This document shows, in pieces, positions 32,229-40,312 of a stretch of 40,550 bases of DNA. This stretch comes from BQOK01 sp048388525 (GTDB taxonomy: Bacteria; Bacillota; Clostridia; Oscillospirales; Ruminococcaceae). Position 1 is the stretch's first letter. Each line of letters opens with the position of its first letter. The position numbers and the translations under genes were made by a program. The stretch covers positions 1 to 40,550 of the forward strand of contig NZ_DBGCTQ010000032.1 of NCBI RefSeq assembly GCF_048388525.1, read 5' to 3'. Under the pieces are notes generated by a model. The model was not told the origin of the DNA and searched no databases. It saw only the letters and a program-made list of their open reading frames with translations.

Positions 32229-33416
32229 TCAGCCGCCCAGCTCCGCCAGCACCCCGGCCAAAATCGCCGTGCCCTCCTCGATCTGGGCGCGGGTCGGGGT
32301 CGAAAAATTCAGCCGCACGCTGCGGCAGGGCGCGTCGCCGGTCATGAACGCGCTGCCCGGCACAATGGCCAGCCTGCGCGCAAGGCACCCGCTCACAAAC
32401 CGGGGCACGTCCACCTTTTCCGGCAGGGTCAGCCACAAAAACATGCCCCCCTCGGGCCGCACGTAGCTTGCCCTGCCCCCCAGTGTGTCGTCCAGCCGGG
32501 CCATCATAAATTCCGCTTTTTCTTTGTAAAGCGTCCGCAGCGCCCGGATGTGCGCGTCCATGTCGGTCTCGGTCAGCAGCTTGTGGCACACCCGCTGGGC
32601 CCAGATGTTGGTGTGCACGTCGCTGCCCTGCTTTGCCACCACCATCTTGCCGATCAGCTCCCCCTGCGCGGCGCAGTAGGCCAGCCGCAGCCCCGGGCAC
32701 AGGATCTTACTGAACGAGCCCGCATACACCACCGCCCCCTCGGTGTCAAAGTGCTTGATGGGGGGCAGGTCCTCCCCGGCGATCCGCAGCTCCCCGTAGG
32801 GATCGTCCTCCAAAATGGGCACGCCGTATTGCACCGCCAGCTCGTAAATCGCCCTGCGCTTTGCAAGGCTGGTGGTGTAGCCGGTGGGGTTCTGGAAGTT
32901 CGGGATGCAGTAGAAAAAGCGCGGCTTTTGTGGCGCCGCAAAAATTTTTTCCAGCGCCGCAAGATCCGGCCCGTCCGGCTGCACCGGCACCCCCGCCAGC
33001 CGCACGCCAAAGCTGCGGATGGAGTTATAAGCCCCCAAAAAGGCCGGCTCCTCCACCGCCGCCGTATCGCCCTCGTTGCACAAAAGCTTTGCCATAAATT
33101 CAATGATCTGCTGGCTGCCGCTGGTGATCAGGATTTCGTCCCCCGCCTTTACCACCGGCCAGCGCCGGTTGGCAAAGCTGCGGCAGGCCTCGCGCAGCGG
33201 GCCGTACCCCTCGGTCACCGAATATTGCAGCGCCCCCACCGGGTCCTGCTCCAGCAGCTCGGCGCTGAACCGGCGGATCGCCTCCACCGGGAAGCTGTCG
33301 GCAGCCGGGTTTCCCCCCGCAAAACTGATCAGCCCCGGGTCGCTCATCTGCTTAAGCAGCTCGCGGATGATGCTGGGCCGCATCCCCTTTACCTTGTCGG
33401 AATATTCCAGCTGCAT
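32229..33416 (-). CDS. PLP-dependent aminotransferase (fold type I, LysN/MocR-like)
   Basis: A 395-residue class I/II aminotransferase. SGSQQIIEF at 99-107, PNFQNPTG at 172-179, the DDPYGEL stretch at 204-210, the Schiff-base Lys237 in YAGSFSKILCPG, and the phosphate-binding Arg in RLAYC. It groups by motif with 2-aminoadipate/aromatic aminotransferases and the catalytic half of MocR proteins, without a helix-turn-helix domain. Substrate uncertain. The ATG at 33416 has a GAGAGGAAG box; the frame upstream to 33479 overlaps the CDF gene. Confidence 0.92.
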   Translation of the reverse strand: MQLEYSDKVKGMRPSIIRELLKQMSDPGLISFAGGNPAADSFPVEAIRRFSAELLEQDPVGALQYSVTEGYGPLREACRSFANRRWPVVKAGDEILITSGSQQIIEFMAKLLCNEGDTAAVEEPAFLGAYNSIRSFGVRLAGVPVQPDGPDLAALEKIFAAPQKPRFFYCIPNFQNPTGYTTSLAKRRAIYELAVQYGVPILEDDPYGELRIAGEDLPPIKHFDTEGAVVYAGSFSKILCPGLRLAYCAAQGELIGKMVVAKQGSDVHTNIWAQRVCHKLLTETDMDAHIRALRTLYKEKAEFMMARLDDTLGGRASYVRPEGGMFLWLTLPEKVDVPRFVSGCLARRLAIVPGSAFMTGDAPCRSVRLNFSTPTRAQIEEGTAILAGVLAELGG

Positions 33417-33441
33417 TTTATCTCTTCCTCTCCGTTTTTGC

Positions 33442-34638
33442 TCAGCCGTGCGCCTTACCCCCGTGGGGCAGGGCCGCATAGCCGCACTCCACCGTGATCA
33501 CGCAGAAGTACCTCGGGTCCTTTTTCCGCACCAGGTGCTTGATGGCCTGCTTTACGTCCAGTTCGCTCATGGCAAACCCGGCCGGCACCACGCAGTCGAA
33601 GATCAGGTTTGTGTGGGTGGGGCCGGGCACCATGCGCAGGTCGTGGATGGTGAGCGCCCCGTCGATTTCTTTTACCGCTTCGCTCAGCCAGCGCCGCATA
33701 TCCCCCACCCGCTCGTCGCTGGTCACAATGGGGTCAAAGTGGATGACCACATGCAGGCCGTCGTTCTCCAAAAAATCCCGCTCGATGTTGTCGATCACAT
33801 CGTGGCTGGCCATCACGTCGCCCTCGGCCGCCATCTCCACATGCACGCTGGCGAACTGGCGGCCGGGGCCGTAGTCGTGCACCATCAGGTCGTGCGTGCC
33901 CAGCACGTTCGGGTAGCTCATCACCCGCTCGTGGATGTACTTCACCAGCTCCGGGTCGGGCGCAAGGCCCAGCAGGGGGTCGATGGTGCTTTTCACCAGC
34001 CCCACGCCGCTGTACAGAATAAACAGCGCCACGGCAAGGCCCATCCAGCCGTCCAGCTCCACCCGCGCAAAGTGGCTGATCAGGGCGGCGGCCAGCACCG
34101 CGCCGGTGGCCAGCACATCGTTGCGGCTGTCGGCCGCCGTGGCGATCAGCGCGCCCGAGTGGATGCGCCCGCCCACCTTTCTGTTGAACAGGGCCATCCA
34201 AAGCTTTACCAGGATCGAGGCCGCCAGCACCCCCACCGTCACCCAGCTGAAGGTCACGGGCGTGGGGGCCAGGATCTTGCCCAGGCTCGTTTTTCCCAAT
34301 TCCAGCCCGATCACCAGCACCATCACCGCCACCGCCAGGCCGGACAGATATTCAAACCGGGCGTGCCCATAGGGGTGCTCCTCGTCTGCCGGGCGCGAGC
34401 CCAGCCTGAACCCCAAAAGGCTCACCACGCTGGACGAGGCGTCCGACAGGTTGTTCACCGCGTCTGCCGCCACCGAGATGCTGCCGGACAGCGTGCCCAC
34501 CATAAACTTGCCCACGCACAGCGCCAGGTTGCACAAAATGCCCACCCAGCTTGCCAGGTTGCCGTATGCGGCGCGCACCGCCGGGTCGTGGGTCTTTTCT
34601 GGGTTTTTTATAAAAAGTCGAATGAGTGCCTCAGTCAC
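33442..34638 (-). CDS. Cation diffusion facilitator (Zn/Fe/Mn/Cd efflux)
   Basis: A 398-residue CDF protein. Six hydrophobic helices lie in the first about 230 residues, with SISVAADAVNNLSDA carrying the N/D metal positions and EEHPYGHARFEYLS the conserved loop. A cytosolic C-terminal domain of ferredoxin-like fold covers about 230-315, with HDLMVHDYGPGRQFASVHVEM; a further unassigned part follows to the end. It exports divalent metal in exchange for protons; the metal is not predictable. GTG start at 34638, supported by GGGGAGG. A minus-strand -10 TATAAT lies about 50 bp upstream. Confidence 0.93.
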   Translation of the reverse strand: MTEALIRLFIKNPEKTHDPAVRAAYGNLASWVGILCNLALCVGKFMVGTLSGSISVAADAVNNLSDASSSVVSLLGFRLGSRPADEEHPYGHARFEYLSGLAVAVMVLVIGLELGKTSLGKILAPTPVTFSWVTVGVLAASILVKLWMALFNRKVGGRIHSGALIATAADSRNDVLATGAVLAAALISHFARVELDGWMGLAVALFILYSGVGLVKSTIDPLLGLAPDPELVKYIHERVMSYPNVLGTHDLMVHDYGPGRQFASVHVEMAAEGDVMASHDVIDNIERDFLENDGLHVVIHFDPIVTSDERVGDMRRWLSEAVKEIDGALTIHDLRMVPGPTHTNLIFDCVVPAGFAMSELDVKQAIKHLVRKKDPRYFCVITVECGYAALPHGGKAHG

Positions 34639-34695
34639 GGCAGGCGCCTCCCCGGGTGATTTTTCAAAGGTTTGAACGGATAAAATTATATCATA

Positions 34696-34730
34696 AAAGC
34701 CGCCCGTTTTCCACTGAAAAGGGCGGCTTT
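34696..34730. terminator. Terminator after the DUF896 gene
   Basis: Stem AAAGCCGCCC (34696-34705) with GGGCGGCTTT (34721-34730), and T's on both sides. It ends the leftward DUF896 transcript just before the CDF promoter region. Confidence 0.7.
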
Positions 34731-34735
34731 GCGCA

Positions 34736-34945
34736 TTACGGCTGCTTTTTTTCCAGCGGGCGGCGCACGCCGTCCGGGCCGATCACCTGGGTATGGTCCA
34801 ACTGCGCGCGCAGGCTGCTCTTGAAAGCGTCGATGTACTCGCGCCGCAGCGCCGCCTGCTCGGTCTTTTCCTGTTCGCTCAGCCCCTCCGGCGTGCGGCT
34901 CTTACGGGCCAGCTGGTTGATGCGGTCGATCTTTGCCTGCTCCAT
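34736..34945 (-). CDS. DUF896 (UPF0291/YnzC) family protein
   Basis: A 69-residue protein with the DUF896 hallmarks: KIDRINQLARKSRTPEGLSEQEKTEQAALRREYIDAFKSSLRAQLDHTQVI, two helices with the N-x-L and LR-EYI-fK-n-r positions. Small cytosolic family with a B. subtilis YnzC structure and no settled function. The ATG at 34945 is set by GCAGGAGG; upstream codons are not used. It follows a small membrane protein gene. Confidence 0.92.
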   Translation of the reverse strand: MEQAKIDRINQLARKSRTPEGLSEQEKTEQAALRREYIDAFKSSLRAQLDHTQVIGPDGVRRPLEKKQP

Positions 34946-35002
34946 AGGGTCCTCCTGCAATTTTTTTGGTTGTTTTTCCGCACTTTCCCGGGGGGCGCTC
35001 CG

Positions 35003-35185
35003 CTATTTTGGCGAGTCGCCGCGCACCGTGGTGAACACCAGCACAAACACCGCCGCCAACATCAGAATCCCCGCCATGCGCAGCGTCCGGTCGGGCAGGG
35101 GCCCCCAGAACCGGTCCGCCGCCAGCGCAGCGGCCCAAAGCAGAATTGCCAAAAAGCCTGCCGCCCTGAGCACCTTTCTTTTCAT
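35003..35185 (-). CDS. Small two-helix membrane protein
   Basis: 60 residues: a basic N-terminus MKRKVLRAA, a first helix GFLAILLWAAALAA, a short loop with WGPLPDRTLR, and a second helix MAGILMLAAVFVLVFTTV, ending in a short polar tail. The ATG at 35185 has an AAAGGGGG box. It is 57 bp upstream of the DUF896 gene on the same strand and may share its transcript. No family recognised. Confidence 0.6.
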   Translation of the reverse strand: MKRKVLRAAGFLAILLWAAALAADRFWGPLPDRTLRMAGILMLAAVFVLVFTTVRGDSPK

Positions 35186-35223
35186 TCGGTCAGCCCCCTT
35201 TTGTGCAGAGAAACATATCATGG

Positions 35224-35245
35224 CCGTTCTGCGGTTATTATACCA
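35224..35245. repeat. First copy of a 22-bp direct repeat
   Basis: Identical over 22 bp to 35336-35357. It includes TATAAT on the minus strand (35234-35241 area), a likely -10 for the small membrane protein gene. Confidence 0.8.
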
Positions 35246-35327
35246 TAAGCGCGCAGCGCGCATGGTATAATTGGCAACTTCGCCGGTTGCCGCCCCCGGC
35301 GGCGAGGCGAACGCCCTTTAAATAAGC

Positions 35328-35357
35328 TATAATAACCGTTCTGCGGTTATTATACCA
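35328..35357. repeat. Inverted repeat and second copy of the 22-bp direct repeat
   Basis: TATAATAACCG (35328-35338) and CGGTTATTATA (35344-35354) are perfect reverse complements across 5 nt, giving a -10-like TATAAT on each strand. The right part (35336-35357) repeats 35224-35245. It may be a divergent promoter/operator. Confidence 0.75.
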
Positions 35358-35712
35358 CACCTGCCCCCAAACGCAAAACCGGCCCGCCCTTTTGGGGTGG
35401 ACCGGCTTTGCTCAGCAAATACGTTTGAGGAGGAATCATGAAAAAAACGATCTATGTAAACCTTCTCGCAAAGGGGAAGGGCGGTGGGTTGTCTGGGCCG
35501 CCCAGCGCCTTCCGGCGCCTCGCATGGGCGGCAGCCAGTATATACACAGCGGCAGGTGGCTTTTCCCGCCGCCGTGGTAGACGCACCGTTTTGGGAAGCT
35601 TTGCGGCCTCCCCCGGGCTACAGCTATATCATACCGGCCAATTGTGGAAAAAGCGTGATAAGCCTATAAACAAATTGCAAAAAAGTTACAAAAGCTTTGT
35701 GAACCTTTTCTC
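35358..35712. other. Intergenic region, at most a doubtful small ORF
   Basis: A stretch of about 350 bp. An ATG at 35438 with a good GAGGAGG box begins a plus-strand frame (MKKTIYVNLLAKGKGG...), but the frame turns into low-complexity Gly/Arg-rich codons and runs on into the 3' end of the AEC gene on the other strand. It could be a short peptide gene with a lost stop, or chance. Near 35681-35708 an imperfect inverted repeat followed on the minus strand by a T6 run may terminate the AEC gene. Confidence 0.4.
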
Positions 35713-36657
35713 TCACAGGATCGCCAGGGTCCGCAGCAGCCAGATCCCCCCCGGCAGCGTGATGACCGACAGCAGCATCGACGCCAGGATCACCCCCGCG
35801 CACATCTCCCCGTCGCCCCCCATCTTTTTGGTCATGATATAGGCGTTCAGGGCCGTGGGCACCGCCATGGTCACAAACACCGTGGCGATCTGCTCGGTGT
35901 TAAAGCCCAGCCACACCGCGGCCGCCACGCACACCAGCGGCTGGGCCGCTGTTTTGAACAGCGCCGCCGCCAAAATGCCCAGCTTATCCCTGCCAAAGCC
36001 GTGCAGGTCAATGCTCGCCCCCACAAACAGCAGCGCCAGCGGCGTTGCCAGCGAGCCCAGGTACCCCACCGCCTTTTCCGCCGCGTAGGGGATATGCAGG
36101 CGCAAAAACGAAAAGGGAAGCGCCGCCAGCACCGCCAGGATCATGGGGTTTTTCAGCACCTGCCAGGCCAGGGCCCGCGGGCTGGGGCGGGCGCCGCTGG
36201 GGTCGTACCAGCTCAGAAGAAGCACCGAAAGCACATTGTAAAGCGGCACCACAAAGGTGACCACCAGCACGGTGGAGGGCACCGCCTCCGCCTGCAAAAG
36301 GTTCTGCACCAGCGGCAGGCCGATGTACACAAAATTGCCCCGGAACGCGCAGTGGGCAAACGCGCCGATCTTGCCCCTGTCCCGCACCAGCGCCACGCCC
36401 AAAGCCCAGGCCGCCGCAAAGCTGGTGGCGGTGGCGCACACCAAAAACAGCACATAGCGCCCGTCCAGAATGGCAAAAAAGTCGCTCTCGGCCACATCCA
36501 AAAACATCTTTGCGGGCAGCGACACATAAAAAACCAATGTCACCGCCACGTCAATAAAGCTTTGGGTGAGCACCTCCCTGCGGCGCAGGATATACCCCAG
36601 CAGCATCACCAAAAACACGGGCAGCACCGCGTTCACGCTGAACACCAAATTCTCCAA
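35713..36657 (-). CDS. AEC-family (auxin efflux carrier-like) transporter
   Basis: About 314 residues with ten hydrophobic helices in two sets of five, the AEC/membrane transport protein layout. It begins NLVFSVNAVLPVFLVMLLGYILRRREVL, typical of the family's first helix, and has FRGNFVYIGLPLVQNLL (family N/G positions) and a matching GFNTEQIATVFVTMAVPTALNAYIMTKKMGG in the second half. It probably exports an organic acid or similar anion. Start choice: a TTG at 36657 with GGGGGA at good spacing, or a GTG at 36678 with a box too close. Its own promoter is at 36687-36715. Confidence 0.9.
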   Translation of the reverse strand: MENLVFSVNAVLPVFLVMLLGYILRRREVLTQSFIDVAVTLVFYVSLPAKMFLDVAESDFFAILDGRYVLFLVCATATSFAAAWALGVALVRDRGKIGAFAHCAFRGNFVYIGLPLVQNLLQAEAVPSTVLVVTFVVPLYNVLSVLLLSWYDPSGARPSPRALAWQVLKNPMILAVLAALPFSFLRLHIPYAAEKAVGYLGSLATPLALLFVGASIDLHGFGRDKLGILAAALFKTAAQPLVCVAAAVWLGFNTEQIATVFVTMAVPTALNAYIMTKKMGGDGEMCAGVILASMLLSVITLPGGIWLLRTLAIL

Positions 36658-36686
36658 CGTTCTTCCCCCTTTTTTCACCTGCTCCC

Positions 36687-36715
36687 ATTATACGACTTCG
36701 CAACTTGTCGTACAA
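36687..36715 (-). promoter_or_regulatory. AEC gene promoter with embedded inverted repeat
   Basis: Minus-strand -35 TTGTAC (36710-36715), 17-bp spacer, perfect -10 TATAAT (36687-36692). Inside it TACGAC (36691-36696) and GTCGTA (36707-36712) form an inverted repeat spanning the spacer, a possible operator. Confidence 0.6.
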
Positions 36716-36734
36716 CTTTTTTCTTTTGCGGAAA

Positions 36735-36745
36735 TATGCTATAAT
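36735..36745 (+). promoter_or_regulatory. queH extended -10 promoter
   Basis: TATGCTATAAT, a perfect -10 with TGn extension, 27 bp before the queH ATG. It is divergent from the AEC promoter, and the two are about 20 bp apart. Confidence 0.65.
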
Positions 36746-36771
36746 GGCGGCACAGAAAGAAGGGAAGCTGC

Positions 36772-37398
36772 ATGGAACCGCGCCCGAACTATGCAAAGCA
36801 GCTCAGCGCTGTGCTGGCCGGCCTTTCCGGCACGCGCCCGCGCCTTGCGCTGCACGCCTGCTGCGGCCCCTGCTCCAGCGCCGTGCTGGAAAAGCTGGCG
36901 GCCCATTTTGAGATCACGATCCTTTATTATAACCCCAACATCTGGCCGCCGGCCGAGTACCGCCGCCGGGCGGGCGAATTGGCCCGCCTGCTGGGGCAGC
37001 TGGCCCTGCCCGGCGTGCGCCTGGTGGAGGATGAATACGATCCCGCCCAGTTCTACGCCGCAGTAAAGGGCCTCGAGGCCGAGCCCGAGCGGGGCGGCCG
37101 CTGCACGGTATGCTACCGCCTGCGCATGGAGCGGGCGGCGGCCTGGGCCGCGGCCAACGGCTGCGGGTGGTTTTGCACCACCCTCTCCATCAGCCCCCAC
37201 AAGGACGCCGCGCGCATCAACGCCATCGGCCGGGAGCTGGAAGAAAAATACGGGGTGCGCCACCTGCCCAGCGACTTTAAAAAGCAGAACGGCTATAAGC
37301 GCAGCCTGGAGCTCTCGGCCCAGTACGGCCTGTACCGGCAGGACTACTGCGGGTGCGAATTCAGCGCCCGTTCCCGCGCGGCAGACCCCGATGAATAA
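36772..37398 (+). CDS. queH: Epoxyqueuosine reductase QueH
   Basis: A 208-residue protein of the QueH (formerly DUF208) family. Cys-rich motifs: LHACCGPCSSAVLEKL early, GGRCTVCYRLRMERAA in the middle, and QDYCGCEFSARSR at the end; these would carry a [4Fe-4S] cluster and a further metal centre. FCTTLSISPHKDAARIN is also diagnostic. It converts epoxyqueuosine to queuosine in tRNA, the non-QueG route common in Firmicutes. The ATG at 36772 has an AAGGGAAG box. It is a single gene with its own promoter and terminator. Confidence 0.96.
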   Translation: MEPRPNYAKQLSAVLAGLSGTRPRLALHACCGPCSSAVLEKLAAHFEITILYYNPNIWPPAEYRRRAGELARLLGQLALPGVRLVEDEYDPAQFYAAVKGLEAEPERGGRCTVCYRLRMERAAAWAAANGCGWFCTTLSISPHKDAARINAIGRELEEKYGVRHLPSDFKKQNGYKRSLELSAQYGLYRQDYCGCEFSARSRAADPDE

Positions 37399-37443
37399 GC
37401 GGCAGCCCGGCGGAATGTGTTTCCGCCGGGCTGCCGCTTTTTG
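37398..37443 (+). terminator. queH terminator
   Basis: A perfect 18-bp stem beginning at the queH stop (37398-37415 with 37421-37438), followed by T5. Strong rho-independent terminator. Confidence 0.92.
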
Positions 37444-37494
37444 ATGTCTCTTCTGTTTCGGGCGCCGCCGGCGCCGCGTTTTCCCCGCCCGGGC

Positions 37495-39774
37495 TCAGGC
37501 GGCGGGCTGCACCGCGCCGCGCACCTCCGGGTAAACCACGTCCCTCTCGCTGCTGTAGGGCAGATAAGTGCCGCCGAAGTCGCTGGTTTCCAGCGCAATC
37601 GAGGATTCGGGGTGTTGGTTGCCCGCCACCAGCCCAAATGCCCCGTCCCGCAGCTGCAGGTTCAGGTTGTGGTAGCTCACGGTATCCCCCTCGGCCACCC
37701 TGTAGTTGATGTTCACAATGCCGTTGGCGCGATACAAAATATCCGTCAGCTCCCCTTTTTCCCTGACCTGCTGCAGAAGTCCTTCCAGCTCCGGGTTCGA
37801 GGGGTTCGGGGCCAGCGCTTTTAATTGTTCCTCGGTGATCCTCAGGCCGCCGTATTCCACCGGGCCGGCGCCCGCGCCTCCCCAGTAAAAATAGTACGGC
37901 TTGTCGCTGGCTCCGGTCGTGCTGCCGTCCATCTCCAGCATGTCGTAGCTGTGCTGATACAGGCGGAACTGGCCCCCGCCCAGGTGGGTCAGCCCCCAGC
38001 CCGCCGGCATGCCGTAATTCACAAGGTCACCCCAGGTGCCGGTCTGGTTCACACCGCCCCAAAGCTGCACCCGGGCGCTGGCGGCCGTGCCGGCCGTTTC
38101 TTCCAGCCAGAACAGGGTCACGCCGTCCTCCATGGCCGCGGTCTGCAGGCTTCCCCCGGTGTAATTGCCCTCAAACAGCATTGATTCCTCGCCGTCTGCG
38201 GCAATGTAATAAAGCCTTCCATAGGGCAGCCCGTCGCCTGTCTCCCCGGTAAGCAGCAGGGTCTCGCTCTTTCCATCCCCGTTCAGGTCCGCGTCGATCC
38301 GCTGCACCGGCGCCTCGTTTTCCTGCAAAAAGTCAAACCGGCCATACACCACCCCTACCTGAACCAGTTCGTCCGCCTGGGAAAAGACGAAGTGCCTGGG
38401 CGCCGCAAGGCCGCCCTCCTGGGCCAGGGCCGCCGCCAGGTCAACCTCGGCCCACGCGCCGGTGCTGTAATCCCCGCTGCCGGGCACGCCGGGCAGGTTC
38501 ACCTGCAGGTTCAGCTCACCGCAGGCGCGCGCCTCGCCGGCCGGGATGGAATAGCGTTTCCCCGCAGCCCAGGCATGCTCCGCGTTCTCCTGTTCAAGGT
38601 AGTGCACGCTCATGCCCATGCCGTCCACTTCCCGCCGCCCGCTGATCTGGATGTTCCAGTCCGCCGCGGGGCCCCCATAGCTCTCCGGTATGGTGAACCA
38701 CACCGCGCCGTCCCGTTCTTCCAGGCTGAGCAGCAGGCTGTTGATCGCCGCCTGCGCATCGTCCCCGCGGGCCGGGTCCTGTTCATCGCCAGGCGGGGGA
38801 ACTGAACTTCCCGCGTCCGCATCCGGCGTTCTTTGCGCGCCGGTAAAGGTACACGCCGCCGCCAGGGCAGCCAGCACCAGCGCGGCGGCCAGCGCCCATG
38901 CCATCGGTTTTTTGTGCCTTGCAATCGCCTCAATGCGCCGCTTCATCTGCCCCGCGTTGAAGCTCTGGGTGGTCGCTGCCACCAGCCGCTGGCCCGCCGG
39001 GGCGCGGGCGGGCACCAGGGCCACCAGGGCACGCCCGTACGCCAGGCGCTCAGCTTCCTCAAGGCCCCTCGTCACCGCCTCGTCGCAGGCAAGTTCGCAG
39101 TCTTTTTTCGAGGCAAAGGCCGCCGCCCACACCAGCGGGTCGAACCAATACGCCGCCAGGCACGCGCACCGCAAAGCCCCCCACACCTGGTCGCCGTGGC
39201 GCCAGTGGGCCTCCTCGTGCCGCAGCACCCAAACCAAGGTCGCGCCATCCGCCGCGGCTTCGGGGGTCAAATAGATCGCCGGGCGGAAAAGCCCGTGCAG
39301 GCAGGGGGTCGAAAGCCCCTCGCCGCACAGATACACCGGCAGCCTGCATCCCGATGCCGCAAAGGGCTGCCGGCTGCGTTTCAGCATGCGGCCGAACCGC
39401 AGGTTTGCCGCCGCCAGCCAGCCGCCGCACACCAGGGCCCCCAGCGCCCACCCCAATACCAGCAGCTGCCCCGCCTCAGGCCCTGTGCGCCCCGCCGGCC
39501 GCTCCGCGCCGCCCTGCGCGGGCGCTTCGGGCATGGCCTGGGCCGGCTGGCCCGGCCCGGGCCCGGGTTCCGCAAAGGCCGCGGCCGCCGGTGCGGGCAG
39601 ATAGTTCATCACGCTGGCCCGGCTTTGGGGCAGCTGGAACGGCAGCGCCAGGCGCAGCAGCACCAGGCCCCACAGCGCGTATTGCAGCCGTTTGCTCAGC
39701 CGGTCTGCCAGCAGCCGCCGCACCGCCAGCACCGCCAGAATCAGCACCGAAGAGCTCACCAAAAGCTCGGTCAT
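37495..39774 (-). CDS. BlaR1-like M56 peptidase with a large C-terminal extracytoplasmic domain
   Basis: A 759-residue protein. The N-terminal part is the M56 membrane peptidase: a first helix (LLVSSSVLILAVLAV), a second (RLQYALWGLVLLRLALPF), a low-complexity Pro/Ala linker, a third helix (about 103-122), then the zinc motif HEEAH (186-190) and the metal-binding and loop region after it, and a fourth helix near 300. The remaining 450 residues are probably outside the membrane. They contain a DADLNGDGKSETLLL stretch (calcium-binding, FG-GAP/VCBS-like) and no SxxK/SxN/KTG set of penicillin-binding sensors, so it should not sense beta-lactams like BlaR1. The ATG at 39774 overlaps blaI by ATGA. 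It would cleave or inactivate the BlaI-like repressor on a signal. Confidence 0.88.
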   Translation of the reverse strand: MTELLVSSSVLILAVLAVRRLLADRLSKRLQYALWGLVLLRLALPFQLPQSRASVMNYLPAPAAAAFAEPGPGPGQPAQAMPEAPAQGGAERPAGRTGPEAGQLLVLGWALGALVCGGWLAAANLRFGRMLKRSRQPFAASGCRLPVYLCGEGLSTPCLHGLFRPAIYLTPEAAADGATLVWVLRHEEAHWRHGDQVWGALRCACLAAYWFDPLVWAAAFASKKDCELACDEAVTRGLEEAERLAYGRALVALVPARAPAGQRLVAATTQSFNAGQMKRRIEAIARHKKPMAWALAAALVLAALAAACTFTGAQRTPDADAGSSVPPPGDEQDPARGDDAQAAINSLLLSLEERDGAVWFTIPESYGGPAADWNIQISGRREVDGMGMSVHYLEQENAEHAWAAGKRYSIPAGEARACGELNLQVNLPGVPGSGDYSTGAWAEVDLAAALAQEGGLAAPRHFVFSQADELVQVGVVYGRFDFLQENEAPVQRIDADLNGDGKSETLLLTGETGDGLPYGRLYYIAADGEESMLFEGNYTGGSLQTAAMEDGVTLFWLEETAGTAASARVQLWGGVNQTGTWGDLVNYGMPAGWGLTHLGGGQFRLYQHSYDMLEMDGSTTGASDKPYYFYWGGAGAGPVEYGGLRITEEQLKALAPNPSNPELEGLLQQVREKGELTDILYRANGIVNINYRVAEGDTVSYHNLNLQLRDGAFGLVAGNQHPESSIALETSDFGGTYLPYSSERDVVYPEVRGAVQPAA

Positions 39775-40157
39775 GGCTCGTCCTCCTGTTTGGCCTCGGC
39801 CCCCTCCAAAATTCGGAACAGCTCCCGCCGCTCGGCCTCGCTGATGCCCTTTTGCTGCACCAGCGCGTTTACCAAAAGGCCCAGGCTGCCCCCGTACACC
39901 CGTTCCAGCAGGTTTTCTGTCTCCCGCAGGGCAACGCCCGCCCGCTCCACCGCCGGGTAATACAGCTTCGCCCTGCCGCCCTCCTGGTGCCGCACCGCGC
40001 CCTTGGCCTCCAGCCGGTTCAACATGGTGATCACCGTGTGCTTGGTCCAGCCCGTGTCGGGCTTCAGTGCCGCCACCAGCTGGGTGATGGTGCGCGGGGC
40101 CGCCTGCCACAGCTGGTTCATCAGCTTCCATTCCCCCGCCGAAAGTTCCACGCTCAT
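39771..40157 (-). CDS. BlaI/MecI/CopY-family repressor
   Basis: A 128-residue winged-helix repressor. SAGEWKLMNQLWQAAPRTITQLVAAL and then TGWTKHTVITMLNRLEAKGAVRHQEGGRAKLYYPAV is the standard DNA-binding half. The C-terminal dimerisation helices have the VYGGSLGLLVNALVQQKGISEAERRELFRIL pattern where BlaR1-type peptidases act. It should repress its own operon with the M56 gene, whose start it overlaps. The ATG at 40157 has GGGGGAGGG. Operator-like repeats are directly upstream. Confidence 0.95.
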   Translation of the reverse strand: MSVELSAGEWKLMNQLWQAAPRTITQLVAALKPDTGWTKHTVITMLNRLEAKGAVRHQEGGRAKLYYPAVERAGVALRETENLLERVYGGSLGLLVNALVQQKGISEAERRELFRILEGAEAKQEDEP

Positions 40158-40177
40158 TGTTCTGCCCTCCCCCTAAA

Positions 40178-40230
40178 AGGTAATCATTCGTCTACCAAAA
40201 GTATCGCACAAAGGTATACGTTTGTCAACC
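40178..40230 (-). promoter_or_regulatory. blaI promoter with two BlaI operator-like repeats
   Basis: Minus-strand -35 TTGACA (40223-40228), 17-bp spacer, -10 GATACT (40200-40205). Two 19-bp near-copies, 40178-40196 and 40212-40230, share the pattern AGGTA-N4-TTyGTC-N-ACC in direct orientation 34 bp apart; each also has GGT/ACC ends of weak dyad symmetry. One covers the -35 and spacer, the other the region just downstream of the -10, as expected for a repressor. Confidence 0.7.
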
Positions 40231-40241
40231 TTATTTTTCAC

Positions 40242-40277
40242 AAAAAAAGGCCGATCCTGTTGTGGGACCGGTCTTTT
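40242..40277. terminator. Terminator after the right-end gene
   Basis: A 12-bp stem (40246-40257 with 40265-40276) with two G-U wobble pairs, and T7 on the minus strand as well as T7 on the plus strand. It ends the leftward right-end gene before the blaI promoter. Confidence 0.8.
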
Positions 40278-40312
40278 TTTATAAAACAAGGGGAAGGCAC
40301 GCCCGCCGGGCT

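Noticed and set aside
31215..33497. 760-codon plus-strand open frame over icd and the aminotransferase
   Set aside because: Spans two well-supported genes on the other strand; no domain.
39775..40131. Longer N-terminus for the M56 peptidase
   Set aside because: It overlaps blaI completely in another frame and is His/Gly-rich; the ATG at 39774 begins the conserved membrane helix.
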